NCBI GenBank assembly: GCA_020443295.1
Contig: JAGRIJ010000006.1
Span: forward strand, 16,872-80,871
Length of the DNA stretch: 64,000 nucleotides
Source: Alphaproteobacteria bacterium
GTDB lineage: Bacteria > Pseudomonadota > Alphaproteobacteria > Micavibrionales > Micavibrionaceae
Direction of reading: 5' to 3'
Below are positions 7,646 through 15,802 of the stretch, piece by piece; position 1 is the stretch's first letter, and every line of letters begins with the position of its first letter. The notes beneath the pieces are model-generated. The model saw only the letters and a program-made list of their open reading frames with translations, was not told the origin of the DNA and ran no database searches. The translations under genes were made by a program, and so were the position numbers.

Positions 7646-9601
7646 TCAGGCCGACTTTTTCTTGTCGTCGTCGGAATCCTCTTCCTCGATTTCGAGGTCG
7701 GTGAAATCGGCGTCGATCGTCTTGTCGTCTTCATCCATATTCACGACTTCCGGTTCGTCAGGGGACGAGGGTTCGGACATGCCGGCCTCTTTTTCCTGTG
7801 CCTTGCGGTAGGCAATTTCACCAAGTTTCATGCTGGCCTGAACGAGAGCGTCCGTCTTGGCTTTAATTTCATCCGCGTCTTCTTCCTCGATTACGGATTT
7901 GAGGGCGCTGATGGCGCTTTCGATGGCGGATTTATCTCCTTCCGGGACGTCGTCACCGAATTCCTCCAGACTGGATTCCGCCGAATGAATGGCGCTTTCT
8001 GCGTGGTTTTTGGCCTCAACGACCGCGCGCTTCTTCTTGTCGCTTTCGGCATTTACTTCCGCATCCTTGACCATTTTTTCGATATCGGCATCGGAGAGTC
8101 CTCCGGATGCCTGAATGCGGATTTGCTGCTCCTTGTTGGTGGCCTTGTCCTTTGCCGTGACGTGGACGATCCCGTTCGCGTCGATGTCGAAGGTGACCTC
8201 GATCTGGGGGATGCCGCGCGGCGCGGGAGGAATGCCGATCAGGTCGAACTGGCCGAGCAGCTTGTTATCCGCCGCCATTTCACGTTCACCCTGGAAGACG
8301 CGGATCGTTACCGCATTCTGGTTGTCTTCGGCGGTCGAGAAAGTCTGCGACTTCTTGGTCGGGATGGTCGTGTTGCGCTCAATCAGGCGGGTGAACACGC
8401 CGCCCAGCGTTTCGATCCCCAGCGAGAGCGGAGTCACGTCGAGCAGCAGAACATCTTTTACGTCGCCTTTGAGGACGCCGCCCTGAATCGCTGCGCCGTC
8501 GGCGACCACTTCATCGGGGTTGACGCCTTTGTGAGGCTCCTTGCCGAAAAAGTCTTTCACCGTTTCGATGATCTTGGGCATGCGGGTCATCCCGCCGACC
8601 AGAACAATATCGTCGATTTCGGAGGCTTTCAGGCCTGCATCTTTTAAAGCGGCCTTAACCGGTTCGACGGTCCGTTTAACCAGATCGGAGACTATGCTTT
8701 CCAGCTTGGCGCGGGAGAGCGCGATCTGAAGATGTTTCGGCCCTGCGGCATCAGCGGTGATGAAGGGCAGGTTGATTTCGGTCTGGGTCGTGCTGGACAG
8801 CTCGATCTTTGCCTTCTCAGCCGCTTCCTTCAGACGCTGGAGGGCGAGCTTGTCCTGACGCAGGTCAATGCCCTGTTCCTTTTTGAATTCATCGGCCAGA
8901 TAGTCGATAATCCGCAGGTCAAAATCTTCCCCGCCGAGGAAGGTATCGCCGTTCGTGGCTTTTACCTCGAACACGCCATCGCCGATTTCGAGAACAGATA
9001 CGTCAAAGGTTCCGCCCCCGAGATCGTAGACTACGATGGTGCCTGCAGTCTTTTTATCCAGACCGTAGGCCAGCGCGGCTGCGGTCGGTTCGTTGATGAT
9101 GCGTTCGACTTCAAGGCCCGCAATTTTTCCGGCGTCCTTGGTGGCCTGACGCTGCGAGTCGTTAAAGTACGCGGGGACGGTGATGACCGCGCGGGTCACG
9201 GTTTCTCCCAGGAAAGCTTCCGCCGTTTCCTTCATCTTTTGAAGGACCATCGCCGAGATCTGGGCGGGGGCGTATTTCTCCCCGGCAATTTCGACCCAAG
9301 CGTCGCCATTGTCGCCCTCAATAATCTTGAAGGGGGCCTTATCGCGCATGTCCTTGACCTGCGCGTCATTGAAGCGGCGACCGATCAGGCGCTTGATGGC
9401 ATAAAGAGTGTTTTCCGGGTTCGTTACGGCCTGCCGTTTTGCAGGCTGTCCGACGAGGCGTTCCCCGTCTTTTGTGAAGGCCACCATGGACGGTGTCGTC
9501 CGCATGCCTTCCGAGTTTTCGATGACCCTTGGCTCCTTACCGTCCATAACAGCAACGCAGGAGTTCGTGGTTCCCAAGTCAATTCCAATGATTTTGCTCA
9601 T
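7646..9601 (-). CDS. dnaK: Chaperone DnaK (Hsp70)
   Basis: ATP-driven chaperone of the DnaK-DnaJ-GrpE cycle in the cytoplasm. The 651-residue protein begins with the Hsp70 phosphate loop [14 protein letters not shown] and contains [15 protein letters not shown] and the adenosine-binding [12 protein letters not shown]. The interdomain linker ([19 protein letters not shown]) precedes the substrate-binding domain. The C-terminal lid ends in a very acidic stretch and a Lys-rich tip ([13 protein letters not shown]) instead of the common EEVKDDKK. AGAGG precedes the ATG. The 160-nt gap to grpE probably has a dnaK promoter (TTGACT at 9731-9736, minus strand), but I could not find a matching -10 or a CIRCE palindrome. 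Confidence 0.98.
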   Translation of the reverse strand: MSKIIGIDLGTTNSCVAVMDGKEPRVIENSEGMRTTPSMVAFTKDGERLVGQPAKRQAVTNPENTLYAIKRLIGRRFNDAQVKDMRDKAPFKIIEGDNGDAWVEIAGEKYAPAQISAMVLQKMKETAEAFLGETVTRAVITVPAYFNDSQRQATKDAGKIAGLEVERIINEPTAAALAYGLDKKTAGTIVVYDLGGGTFDVSVLEIGDGVFEVKATNGDTFLGGEDFDLRIIDYLADEFKKEQGIDLRQDKLALQRLKEAAEKAKIELSSTTQTEINLPFITADAAGPKHLQIALSRAKLESIVSDLVKRTVEPVKAALKDAGLKASEIDDIVLVGGMTRMPKIIETVKDFFGKEPHKGVNPDEVVADGAAIQGGVLKGDVKDVLLLDVTPLSLGIETLGGVFTRLIERNTTIPTKKSQTFSTAEDNQNAVTIRVFQGEREMAADNKLLGQFDLIGIPPAPRGIPQIEVTFDIDANGIVHVTAKDKATNKEQQIRIQASGGLSDADIEKMVKDAEVNAESDKKKRAVVEAKNHAESAIHSAESSLEEFGDDVPEGDKSAIESAISALKSVIEEEDADEIKAKTDALVQASMKLGEIAYRKAQEKEAGMSEPSSPDEPEVVNMDEDDKTIDADFTDLEIEEEDSDDDKKKSA

Positions 9602-9761
9602 TTTCAGATACCTCTTTCGTTAGCGAAAACACAGCGGCCCGTTTTGGCACCGCAGGATTTCCAAAGGTTTTACGTTCCGTTCTTCGCGGCGTAACCAATA
9701 TATCATATCGCAGGAAGATGCCATAACCGAAGTCAAAAATTTTGTTTCCTGGGTGTAACTT

Positions 9762-10454
9762 TTATACCTGCGTGTCAATGTTATGACCCGGTTCAGGCGG
9801 CAGGTCGCCGTTCGTTCCTCCCGTGCCCGAGCCGCCGCCGTCTTTCACTACACCGACGCGGGCGGGGCGGAGCAGGCGATCGTGCAGCACGTAGCCCGGC
9901 TGGACCAGCTGGCAGATGGTGCCCGGAGTTTGCCCTTCCATTACCGCTTCGAACATGACTTCATGCATGTTGGGATCAAAGGGCTGGTTAAGGGGTTCGA
10001 TTTTCCTGATCCCGTTGCGTTCAAACACGCTGAGCATCTCGCGTTCTGTCGCTTCGATGCCGCTAATCAGGCTTTTCAGGCGCTCGTCTTCCTGTTCGCC
10101 CTGGCCTGCGATGGCCTCGATCGCGCGCCGCAAATTGTCGGCAACGCTCAGGAGGTCACGGGCGAAACCAGAGATCGCAAATTTCGTTGCGTCCTCGCGT
10201 TCTCTTGCGGCCCGTTTTCTCATATTTTCCGTGTCAGCCATAGCGCGGAGCATCTGGTCTTTGGCTTTTTCCAGATCCTTTTCCAGCAGTTCGATGCGCA
10301 TTTGATCTTCCGTCTTGCGCCCGCTGTAGTTTTGCGCGGGCGTTTCCGCAGGCGGATCCTGCGTTTGCTCAGGGCCTGCGGAGGGCTGGTCCACACCAGA
10401 CGTTTCGTGTTCGCCGGGGAAATTTTCGGGCTGGTTTTTCAATGACTCGTTCAT
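9762..10454 (-). CDS. grpE: Nucleotide exchange factor GrpE
   Basis: Releases ADP from DnaK to restart the chaperone cycle. The 230-residue protein has a Gln/Pro/Glu-rich disordered N-terminus and a long coiled-coil (LLEKDLEKAKDQMLRAMADT, ENMRKRAARE). The beta-wing end is recognisable from FDPNMHEVMFE and VLHDRLLRPARVGV. All are hallmarks of GrpE. It ends in a Gly/Pro-rich tail. It lies directly upstream of dnaK on the same strand. In many alphaproteobacteria grpE follows hrcA directly; here an exported protein gene separates them. Confidence 0.96.
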   Translation of the reverse strand: MNESLKNQPENFPGEHETSGVDQPSAGPEQTQDPPAETPAQNYSGRKTEDQMRIELLEKDLEKAKDQMLRAMADTENMRKRAAREREDATKFAISGFARDLLSVADNLRRAIEAIAGQGEQEDERLKSLISGIEATEREMLSVFERNGIRKIEPLNQPFDPNMHEVMFEAVMEGQTPGTICQLVQPGYVLHDRLLRPARVGVVKDGGGSGTGGTNGDLPPEPGHNIDTQV

Positions 10455-10521
10455 CTCCGAATACCTATCCTATGGTTCAGGAGGGCTTATCCCGATATGC
10501 CTGAAAAGTCAATGTAACGCG

Positions 10522-11391
10522 TCAGTCGTTCATTCCTGGCTTCAGGGCGTAAACATCCAGAGTATAAGACTGGGTTAACGCTCCATCAGAGCCGTAAAAT
10601 GTCCGTTGTGCCGTCAGCATTCCAACTTTTACGTTGTCATCGGGAGCCGAAAGCTGGTGAATGACAGATCCTCTGGGGTCCGTGTAATATTTGATGTTCA
10701 TGGCCGTATCGGGAAGCGTGAACCCCTTAAGCGTTTTTGAAAGCGGGACGAGGCCCTTGCTTTCCGCAAATTTGTCAATCAACGGACCGACATCCTGATC
10801 CCTCTTGGCTCCGGGAGTATGCAGGATGACCGTATTAGACGGGTAGAACCAGAATGTTTCGAAATATGATCCTGCCGTGCTCTGCGAAGAGAATTCGATC
10901 TTGTCCTTAGACGGATTGATTTTCGTATCGGTGTACATTCCGTACGTTTTGCTTTTCACGCCGATGGACTTGATGTTGCGGTCGATGAGTTCGTCCCTGT
11001 TCAAGCGTACGTCAAAGGTTGCCGTACGGGTTTTGATATCGCAGCTGTATGTTCCGTAGCGGACTTCATCGTTCTTAAGTTCGAATTCCGAGTCTTTCTC
11101 CAGCGAGATTTCGACCTTGTTCATGGTAAAGACTACCTTGACCTCTGGTTCGGTGACGTCGATGCACCCCGAAACTGTGCCGATATTTGACCCATGCATG
11201 ATGAAATCACCCGGTGCGCCGTCAGATGCTCTTTGCACATTGACCATGTAGACGCCGCGGGGCACGAGATTTAGGCCGTCGGCAGTTCCTTCGTCCTGCA
11301 TCTGGGCGTAGACAGGTCTAATTTGAGGAACAAAGGCGGCAAGGGCAATCATTCCAGAGAAAATGAAAAGAGGTAAGCGTTTTAGTGACAT
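10522..11391 (-). CDS. Exported protein of unknown function between hrcA and grpE
   Basis: The 289-residue product starts with a classical signal peptide (basic MSLKRL, hydrophobic core LFIFSGMIALAAFV, likely cleavage after PVYA), so it should be periplasmic. The mature part has a beta-rich look: charged strands such as EVKVVFTMNKVEISLEKDSE and TATFDVRLNRDELIDRN, with two Cys (GCIDV and YSCDI) spaced for a disulfide. I do not recognise a family. The AT-rich 137 nt upstream contain a possible promoter on the minus strand (TTGCCT, 17 nt, TAAAGT). The gene sits in the heat-shock block, 67 nt before grpE, which makes an envelope-stress role tempting but unproven. Confidence 0.8.
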   Translation of the reverse strand: MSLKRLPLFIFSGMIALAAFVPQIRPVYAQMQDEGTADGLNLVPRGVYMVNVQRASDGAPGDFIMHGSNIGTVSGCIDVTEPEVKVVFTMNKVEISLEKDSEFELKNDEVRYGTYSCDIKTRTATFDVRLNRDELIDRNIKSIGVKSKTYGMYTDTKINPSKDKIEFSSQSTAGSYFETFWFYPSNTVILHTPGAKRDQDVGPLIDKFAESKGLVPLSKTLKGFTLPDTAMNIKYYTDPRGSVIHQLSAPDDNVKVGMLTAQRTFYGSDGALTQSYTLDVYALKPGMND

Positions 11392-11528
11392 AGCATGAAC
11401 CCAAACAATACAAAACCAGACTTACTTTATCGTGGAATAAGCAAACAGGCAAAACTTATATGAAATTATTACCTTTTTTTCGTTTTCCAGCCCTTTATAT
11501 CATTTTTTTCTAATTTACAATTTAGTGT

Positions 11529-12578
11529 TCACGCTTCGCTGAGCAAACGACCGATAATCTGCGAGGTGTAATCGACCATGGGGATGATGCGGTCATAGTC
11601 GAGGCGGGTCGGACCTATGACCCCGATTGCGCCAACAATTTTCTGATCCGTGGTTTTGTAAGGGGAAATAATCAAGGACCAGCCGGACTGGTCGAAAATC
11701 TTGTTCTCCGTGCCGATATAGATTTTGACCCCTTCGGCGTTGCCCATGCTTTCGAGGAGACTCAGCATCATTTCCTGTTCTTCCAGATACCCCAGAAGAT
11801 TCCTTGCGCGATGGAGGTCTTCAAGGGCTTTTACATCCTCCAGCAGATGAGACTGGCCGCGCACGATCATGTATCCCGAGCTTTTTGTCTTGATGTTGGT
11901 CATCGGCAGGGCAATGCCGCGCTTGACAAGATCGCTGGTGATCGCGTCGAGCTGGGTCCTGTTTTGCCGGATTTCCTCGGCAACTTCTTTTTGCGTCTGG
12001 GAAAGGGTTTTTCCGGCAAGGCGGTTGTTCAGGTAGTTCGAGGCGGCAATCAAACTGGCGGCCGGGATATTTTCCGGCACGTCCATGATCCTGTTTTCAA
12101 CCAATCCGCTTTCCATAACAATAATCAGCAAAATTTTGCGCGGTTCGAGGGGCATGAACTGGATTTGCTTGATCGTGGAACTGGTTTTCGGGGCTACAAC
12201 GAGACTGGCGCAGGAGCAGAGGCCGGAGAGGAGGTCGGTGGCCCTTTCGAGGACTTCGCTGAGAGTGTTTCCGGCTGCCGCGCATGAGGTTTCTATTTTT
12301 TTCCGTTCGTTCGCGGTCAACCCGCCGATTTCCATCAGCCCGTCTATGTAAAAGCGCAGGCCATGCTGTGTAGGGATGCGTCCGGCAGAAGTGTGCGGGG
12401 CATAAAGAAGACCCAGTTCCTCCAGATCAGCCATCGTGTTACGGATGCTGGCAGGCGACAGGGCTATGCCCGCCGTGCGGGAAATGGTTCGCGATCCCAC
12501 AGGCTGACCGGTTTCGAGGTAGGTATCGACGATAAAGCGAAAGATTTCCCGCGAGCGTTCATTCAATTCCGTAATCAT
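11529..12578 (-). CDS. hrcA: Heat-inducible transcription repressor HrcA
   Basis: Represses chaperone genes by binding CIRCE operators; its activity depends on GroEL. The 349-residue product has the N-terminal winged helix (ELNERSREIFRFIVDTYLET, GSRTISRTAGIALSPASIRN, MADLEELGLL), then the GAF-like dimerisation and inserted domains, ending in VDYTSQIIGRLL. The ATG at 12578 matches the usual HrcA N-terminus; a 55-residue upstream extension of the frame has no homologous look. It is divergent from rph with about 93 nt between starts. No intact CIRCE (TTAGCACTC-N9-GAGTGCTAA) is visible near hrcA, grpE or dnaK, so its target is probably groESL elsewhere. Confidence 0.95.
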   Translation of the reverse strand: MITELNERSREIFRFIVDTYLETGQPVGSRTISRTAGIALSPASIRNTMADLEELGLLYAPHTSAGRIPTQHGLRFYIDGLMEIGGLTANERKKIETSCAAAGNTLSEVLERATDLLSGLCSCASLVVAPKTSSTIKQIQFMPLEPRKILLIIVMESGLVENRIMDVPENIPAASLIAASNYLNNRLAGKTLSQTQKEVAEEIRQNRTQLDAITSDLVKRGIALPMTNIKTKSSGYMIVRGQSHLLEDVKALEDLHRARNLLGYLEEQEMMLSLLESMGNAEGVKIYIGTENKIFDQSGWSLIISPYKTTDQKIVGAIGVIGPTRLDYDRIIPMVDYTSQIIGRLLSEA

Positions 12579-12671
12579 CTGCTTATCATAATTCCCGATA
12601 GTTAAATTGACAATTCCCCGCAGAGGGTTAGAGTGCCTTTCGCAACGTTTTTTACACCACGGAGAAAGAAT

Positions 12672-13391
12672 ATGGACAGACCTTCGGGGCGGATGCCCGA
12701 GCAGCTCAGGGCGGTTGAGATGGAAACGGGCGTTTCCAAGCACGCGGAAGGGTCATGCCTGATCCAGTTTGGGGACACGCACGTTCTGTGTCTTGCTACG
12801 GTGGAAACCAGGACACCCCCCTGGATGAAAAATAGCGGCAAAGGGTGGGTTACGGCAGAATACGGCATGTTGCCGCGATCCACCAATGAGCGGATGGACC
12901 GGGAGGCCGCGCGCGGAAAGCAGAGCGGGCGAACGCAGGAAATCCAGCGGCTGATCGGACGATCCCTGCGCTCGGTGGTGACTCTGGAGGCCATGGGGGA
13001 GTGTCAGGTTCGGGTGGATTGCGATGTCATACAGGCGGATGGCGGAACCCGCACGGCGGCGATTACGGGCGGGTTTATCGCCTTGCATCAGGCCTTTAGC
13101 CATATGAAAACCGTTGGAATGATTCAAGAAATTCCGATTACGGACACCGTTTCGGCTATTTCCTGCGGGATCTTCGGAGGACAGTCCGTTCTGGATCTGG
13201 ATTACGCTGAGGATTCAAACGCCGATACGGACGCCAATTTCGTCATTACCGGAAAAGGCGATCTGGTGGAAATCCAGTGCACGGCGGAGAAGGACCCTTT
13301 TACCGAGGAGCAGTTCCTGAAATTGCTGACGCTGGCCAAGGCGGGGTGCAACGAGCTGGCCGCGCTTCAGCGCAAGACCCTGGGACTCTGA
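12672..13391 (+). CDS. rph: Ribonuclease PH
   Basis: Phosphorolytic 3'-5' exoribonuclease that trims tRNA 3' ends. The 239-residue protein has the expected RNase PH features: [19 protein letters not shown], the substrate loop [35 protein letters not shown], and the phosphate-site region [18 protein letters not shown], followed by [17 protein letters not shown]. The ATG at 12672 has GGAGA upstream. It is the first gene of a plus-strand run (rph-rdgB) and is divergent from hrcA, a conserved alphaproteobacterial layout. Confidence 0.97.
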   Translation: MDRPSGRMPEQLRAVEMETGVSKHAEGSCLIQFGDTHVLCLATVETRTPPWMKNSGKGWVTAEYGMLPRSTNERMDREAARGKQSGRTQEIQRLIGRSLRSVVTLEAMGECQVRVDCDVIQADGGTRTAAITGGFIALHQAFSHMKTVGMIQEIPITDTVSAISCGIFGGQSVLDLDYAEDSNADTDANFVITGKGDLVEIQCTAEKDPFTEEQFLKLLTLAKAGCNELAALQRKTLGL

Positions 13392-13397
13392 AAAATT

Positions 13398-14003
13398 ATG
13401 CCGATTCTGCATCCTGACGAGAGGTTGCTGGTTGCCACGCATAATCCAGGCAAGGCACGAGAGATCCGCGATCTTCTCGGGCCGTATGTCGGGAGCGTTA
13501 TAACGTCGGGCGAGCTGGGATTGGCGGAGCCGGAAGAAACGGGACGCACGTTCGAGGAAAACGCGGTTTTGAAGGCCCGAAGCGCATCGGCAGAAAGCGG
13601 GATGGTCGCACTGGCGGATGACAGCGGTTTATCCGTGAGCGCCCTGAACGGGGATCCGGGGATTTATTCCGCCCGCTGGGCGGGGCCGGAAAAAGATTTT
13701 ACGCGCGCCATGGAAAAGATTCACCGGCTTCTGGGTGATTGCGAGGATCGTTCGGCCTCTTTTATCTGTGTACTTGCATTGGCGTGGCCCGATGGGCCGG
13801 TTCGGACATTTGAGGGACGGGTTAACGGGACAATCGTATGGCCGCCCTGTGGAGAAAAGGGGTTCGGGTATGATCCTGTTTTTGTCCCTGACGGGTATTC
13901 CCGGACTTTTGCCGAAATGGAACCTGCGGACAAGCACCGAATCAGTCACCGTGCCAAGGCTTTTGAAAAACTTCTTGCGGTCTTGTCTGCGCCTGCGTCT
14001 TGA
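13398..14003 (+). CDS. rdgB: dITP/XTP pyrophosphatase (RdgB/HAM1)
   Basis: Hydrolyses non-canonical purine nucleoside triphosphates (XTP, dITP) to monophosphate plus pyrophosphate, keeping them out of DNA and RNA. The 201-residue protein has [18 protein letters not shown] at the N-terminus, the metal/catalytic region [34 protein letters not shown], and [15 protein letters not shown] with the substrate-specificity residues, then [17 protein letters not shown]. It starts 6 nt after the rph stop, so the two are co-transcribed. Confidence 0.96.
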   Translation: MPILHPDERLLVATHNPGKAREIRDLLGPYVGSVITSGELGLAEPEETGRTFEENAVLKARSASAESGMVALADDSGLSVSALNGDPGIYSARWAGPEKDFTRAMEKIHRLLGDCEDRSASFICVLALAWPDGPVRTFEGRVNGTIVWPPCGEKGFGYDPVFVPDGYSRTFAEMEPADKHRISHRAKAFEKLLAVLSAPAS

Positions 14004-14061
14004 AGATTTAGTCCTGCGATCAGGCTTGAGTGATTTTTTCTTTTCCGTAAGCGCGAAAAAT

Positions 14062-14091
14062 TTGACTGTTGTGCGGGTTTGGGCGTATAGA
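14062..14091 (+). promoter_or_regulatory. Sigma70-type promoter for the IcmD-like gene
   Basis: TTGACT (14062-14067), an 18-nt spacer and TATAGA (14086-14091) lie 73-102 nt before the GTG start at 14164. This is one of the better promoter matches in the window and suggests the IcmD-like gene is expressed independently of rph-rdgB. Confidence 0.6.
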
Positions 14092-14163
14092 AAAGCTGTA
14101 TGAGGATGATCTAATTCATTCGGGTCTGTTTCATTCTTGTCTGAGCAAGATAGGAAGGTTCCA

Positions 14164-14559
14164 GTGGTTGCGGGTTTTAAAAAAAAGGTGGATGAGTATT
14201 TTCTGCTCTGCGCGCTTTGTCTGGTGTGCGGATATCCTTCTTCTTGTCTTGCCGCGAATGCCAATTTCAGCACGATCGCCAGAAATATTACGACATCCAT
14301 TTCCCTGCTTCCCGGATTGCTGACGGCGATCAGTTATCTTCTGGGGCTGGTTCTTGGCGTACTCGGAGTTTTGAAAATTAAAGATCACGTTGAAAATCCC
14401 CTGAAGACCCCCCTTCATCACGGGGCTATCCGCCTGCTGGTCGGCGGGGCCCTGTTTTCGCTGTCCATCATTTTTGAGGCGATGCACAACACTATGGGCG
14501 TAGCCGGGGTTGCCGTTCGTGCTGCGCCTCTTTATTCCGCCTCCTTTAACGTTTCATAA
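14164..14559 (+). CDS. IcmD/DotP-like small membrane protein (orphan type IVB secretion relative)
   Basis: The 131-residue product has a signal-like hydrophobic start (YFLLCALCLVCGYPSSCLA), then NFSTIARNITTSISLLPGLL, a transmembrane helix at about 55-70, the motif KIKDHVENPLKTP (71-83) and a second membrane helix at about 90-107. This order and the K-x-K-x-H-x2-NP-x2-P motif resemble IcmD/DotP (TraQ-type) of Dot/Icm type IVB secretion and IncI conjugation systems, as I remember them. GTG 14164 is chosen because AGGAAGG lies 6 nt upstream; the frame is open from TTG 14137. It stands alone between rdgB and hemW with its own promoter and no other dot/icm gene in the window. Family assignment is moderate; role unknown. 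Confidence 0.62.
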   Translation: MVAGFKKKVDEYFLLCALCLVCGYPSSCLAANANFSTIARNITTSISLLPGLLTAISYLLGLVLGVLGVLKIKDHVENPLKTPLHHGAIRLLVGGALFSLSIIFEAMHNTMGVAGVAVRAAPLYSASFNVS

Positions 14560-14571
14560 GCGGCGCGATCG

Positions 14572-15783
14572 ATGGACAGCCAGCGTTTCATGGGTGTTTA
14601 TATCCACTGGCCGTTTTGCGCGTCGAAGTGTCCCTATTGCGATTTCAATTCGCATGTCCGCGAGCGGGTGGATGAGGATGCGTGGGGGGCGGCTTACGAA
14701 CAGGCGATTGACCATTACCGCGCATTGATACCCGACCGGGAGGTTGTATCAGTTTTTTTCGGAGGCGGAACGCCTTCACTTATGAAACCGCAGACCGTTG
14801 AGCGTATCCTTCAGAAAATCCGCAGCAGCTGGCCCAGCGGTCAGGATCCCGAAGTGACGCTGGAAGCGAACCCGACTTCTGTGGATATGGGAAAGTTCAG
14901 GGATTTCCGGTCGGCAGGGGTGAACCGGGTTTCGCTGGGGATTCAGGCGCTGGACGATGAGTCGTTAAAGTTTCTCGGGCGGGAGCACAATTCTGCAGAG
15001 GCGTTGCGTGCGATTGAGGTCGCGCAGTCGTGTTTCGAGCGGATGAGTTTCGATCTGATTTATGCGCGGCCCGGCCAGACCTCTGATCTGTGGGGGCGGG
15101 AACTGGAGCAGGCGCTGGCGTTGGCCAGGGGGCACCTCTCGCTCTACCAGCTGACGATCGAGCGCAATACACCTTTTTATATGAGACATAGCCGGGGGGA
15201 GTTCGCGATCCCCGATGAAGTCGAGGGGGCCGAACTTTATTTACTTACTCAGGATATTACCGAAAGGGCGGGACTGCCTGCCTATGAAGTGTCCAACCAT
15301 GCCGCGCCGGGGCAGGAGTGCCTGCATAACCTGATTTACTGGAAGTATTCCGATTATATCGGGATCGGACCGGGGGCGCACGGGCGTTTCCTGCTCGATG
15401 GGCGCAAGGTCGCCACGCGGGATCATTCCGCTCCTGAAATCTGGTTGGAGCGCATAGGCGAGCGGGGATGCGGGGCGCATCCACATGAAGAGATTTCCCA
15501 TGCCGCGCAGATGGAAGAAGCGCTTATGGTCGGGTTCCGGCTGAACAGCGGGGTGGGGTTCAAGGATTTTCAGGAGCGGTTCGGGACGCACCCGCTTGAA
15601 CTGATCCACCGGGGAAATCTTGCCCTTGCCGTTGAGGAAGGGTGGGTCAATCTTTCAGATACGCGGCTGAGCCTTACGAGGGAAGGGTTGTTGCGCTTGA
15701 ACAGCCTGACCGCGTTTTTATTGCTCGGCGTTGCCAGTGCGCAAAAAAAGACAGCGGGACAATCGACTTCTCCCGCTGTCTGA
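14572..15783 (+). CDS. hemW: Radical SAM heme chaperone HemW (formerly HemN-like)
   Basis: HemW binds heme and a [4Fe-4S]/SAM centre and inserts heme into respiratory enzymes; it is not a true coproporphyrinogen dehydrogenase. The 403-residue protein has the radical SAM triad C-X3-C-X2-C at Cys16, Cys20 and Cys23 (WPFCASKCPYCDF). It continues with VFFGGGTPSLM, EANPTSVD, GVNRVSLGIQALDDESLKFLGR, FDLIYARPGQT and the HemN C-terminal domain (YEVSNHA). Absence of a further N-terminal Cys (HemN has CX3CX2CXC) favours HemW. Its last 40 nt contain a terminator read from the opposite strand. The rph-rdgB-hemW synteny is typical for alphaproteobacteria. Confidence 0.95.
   Translation: MDSQRFMGVYIHWPFCASKCPYCDFNSHVRERVDEDAWGAAYEQAIDHYRALIPDREVVSVFFGGGTPSLMKPQTVERILQKIRSSWPSGQDPEVTLEANPTSVDMGKFRDFRSAGVNRVSLGIQALDDESLKFLGREHNSAEALRAIEVAQSCFERMSFDLIYARPGQTSDLWGRELEQALALARGHLSLYQLTIERNTPFYMRHSRGEFAIPDEVEGAELYLLTQDITERAGLPAYEVSNHAAPGQECLHNLIYWKYSDYIGIGPGAHGRFLLDGRKVATRDHSAPEIWLERIGERGCGAHPHEEISHAAQMEEALMVGFRLNSGVGFKDFQERFGTHPLELIHRGNLALAVEEGWVNLSDTRLSLTREGLLRLNSLTAFLLLGVASAQKKTAGQSTSPAV
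15743..15780 (-). terminator. Rho-independent terminator of the minus-strand exported-protein gene, inside hemW
   Basis: The stem GACAGCGGGA (15750-15759) / TCCCGCTGTC (15771-15780) with an 11-nt loop is followed, on the minus strand, by seven U (A run at 15743-15749). It lies 23-60 nt beyond the stop at 15803 and is entirely inside the 3' coding end of hemW. Confidence 0.8.
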
Positions 15784-15802
15784 AATTTATAAACGGTTGT
15801 TA

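Noticed and set aside
8732..9694. 320-codon plus-strand frame over dnaK
   Set aside because: Antisense shadow of dnaK.
9602..9761. Sigma70 promoter for dnaK using TTGACT and TATGAT on the minus strand
   Set aside because: The spacer between the two boxes is 23 nt, too long for a normal promoter; a sigma32 match is not clear either.
12579..12671. CIRCE operator near hrcA
   Set aside because: Only a GAGTGC half is seen; no TTAGCACTC-N9-GAGTGCTAA palindrome.
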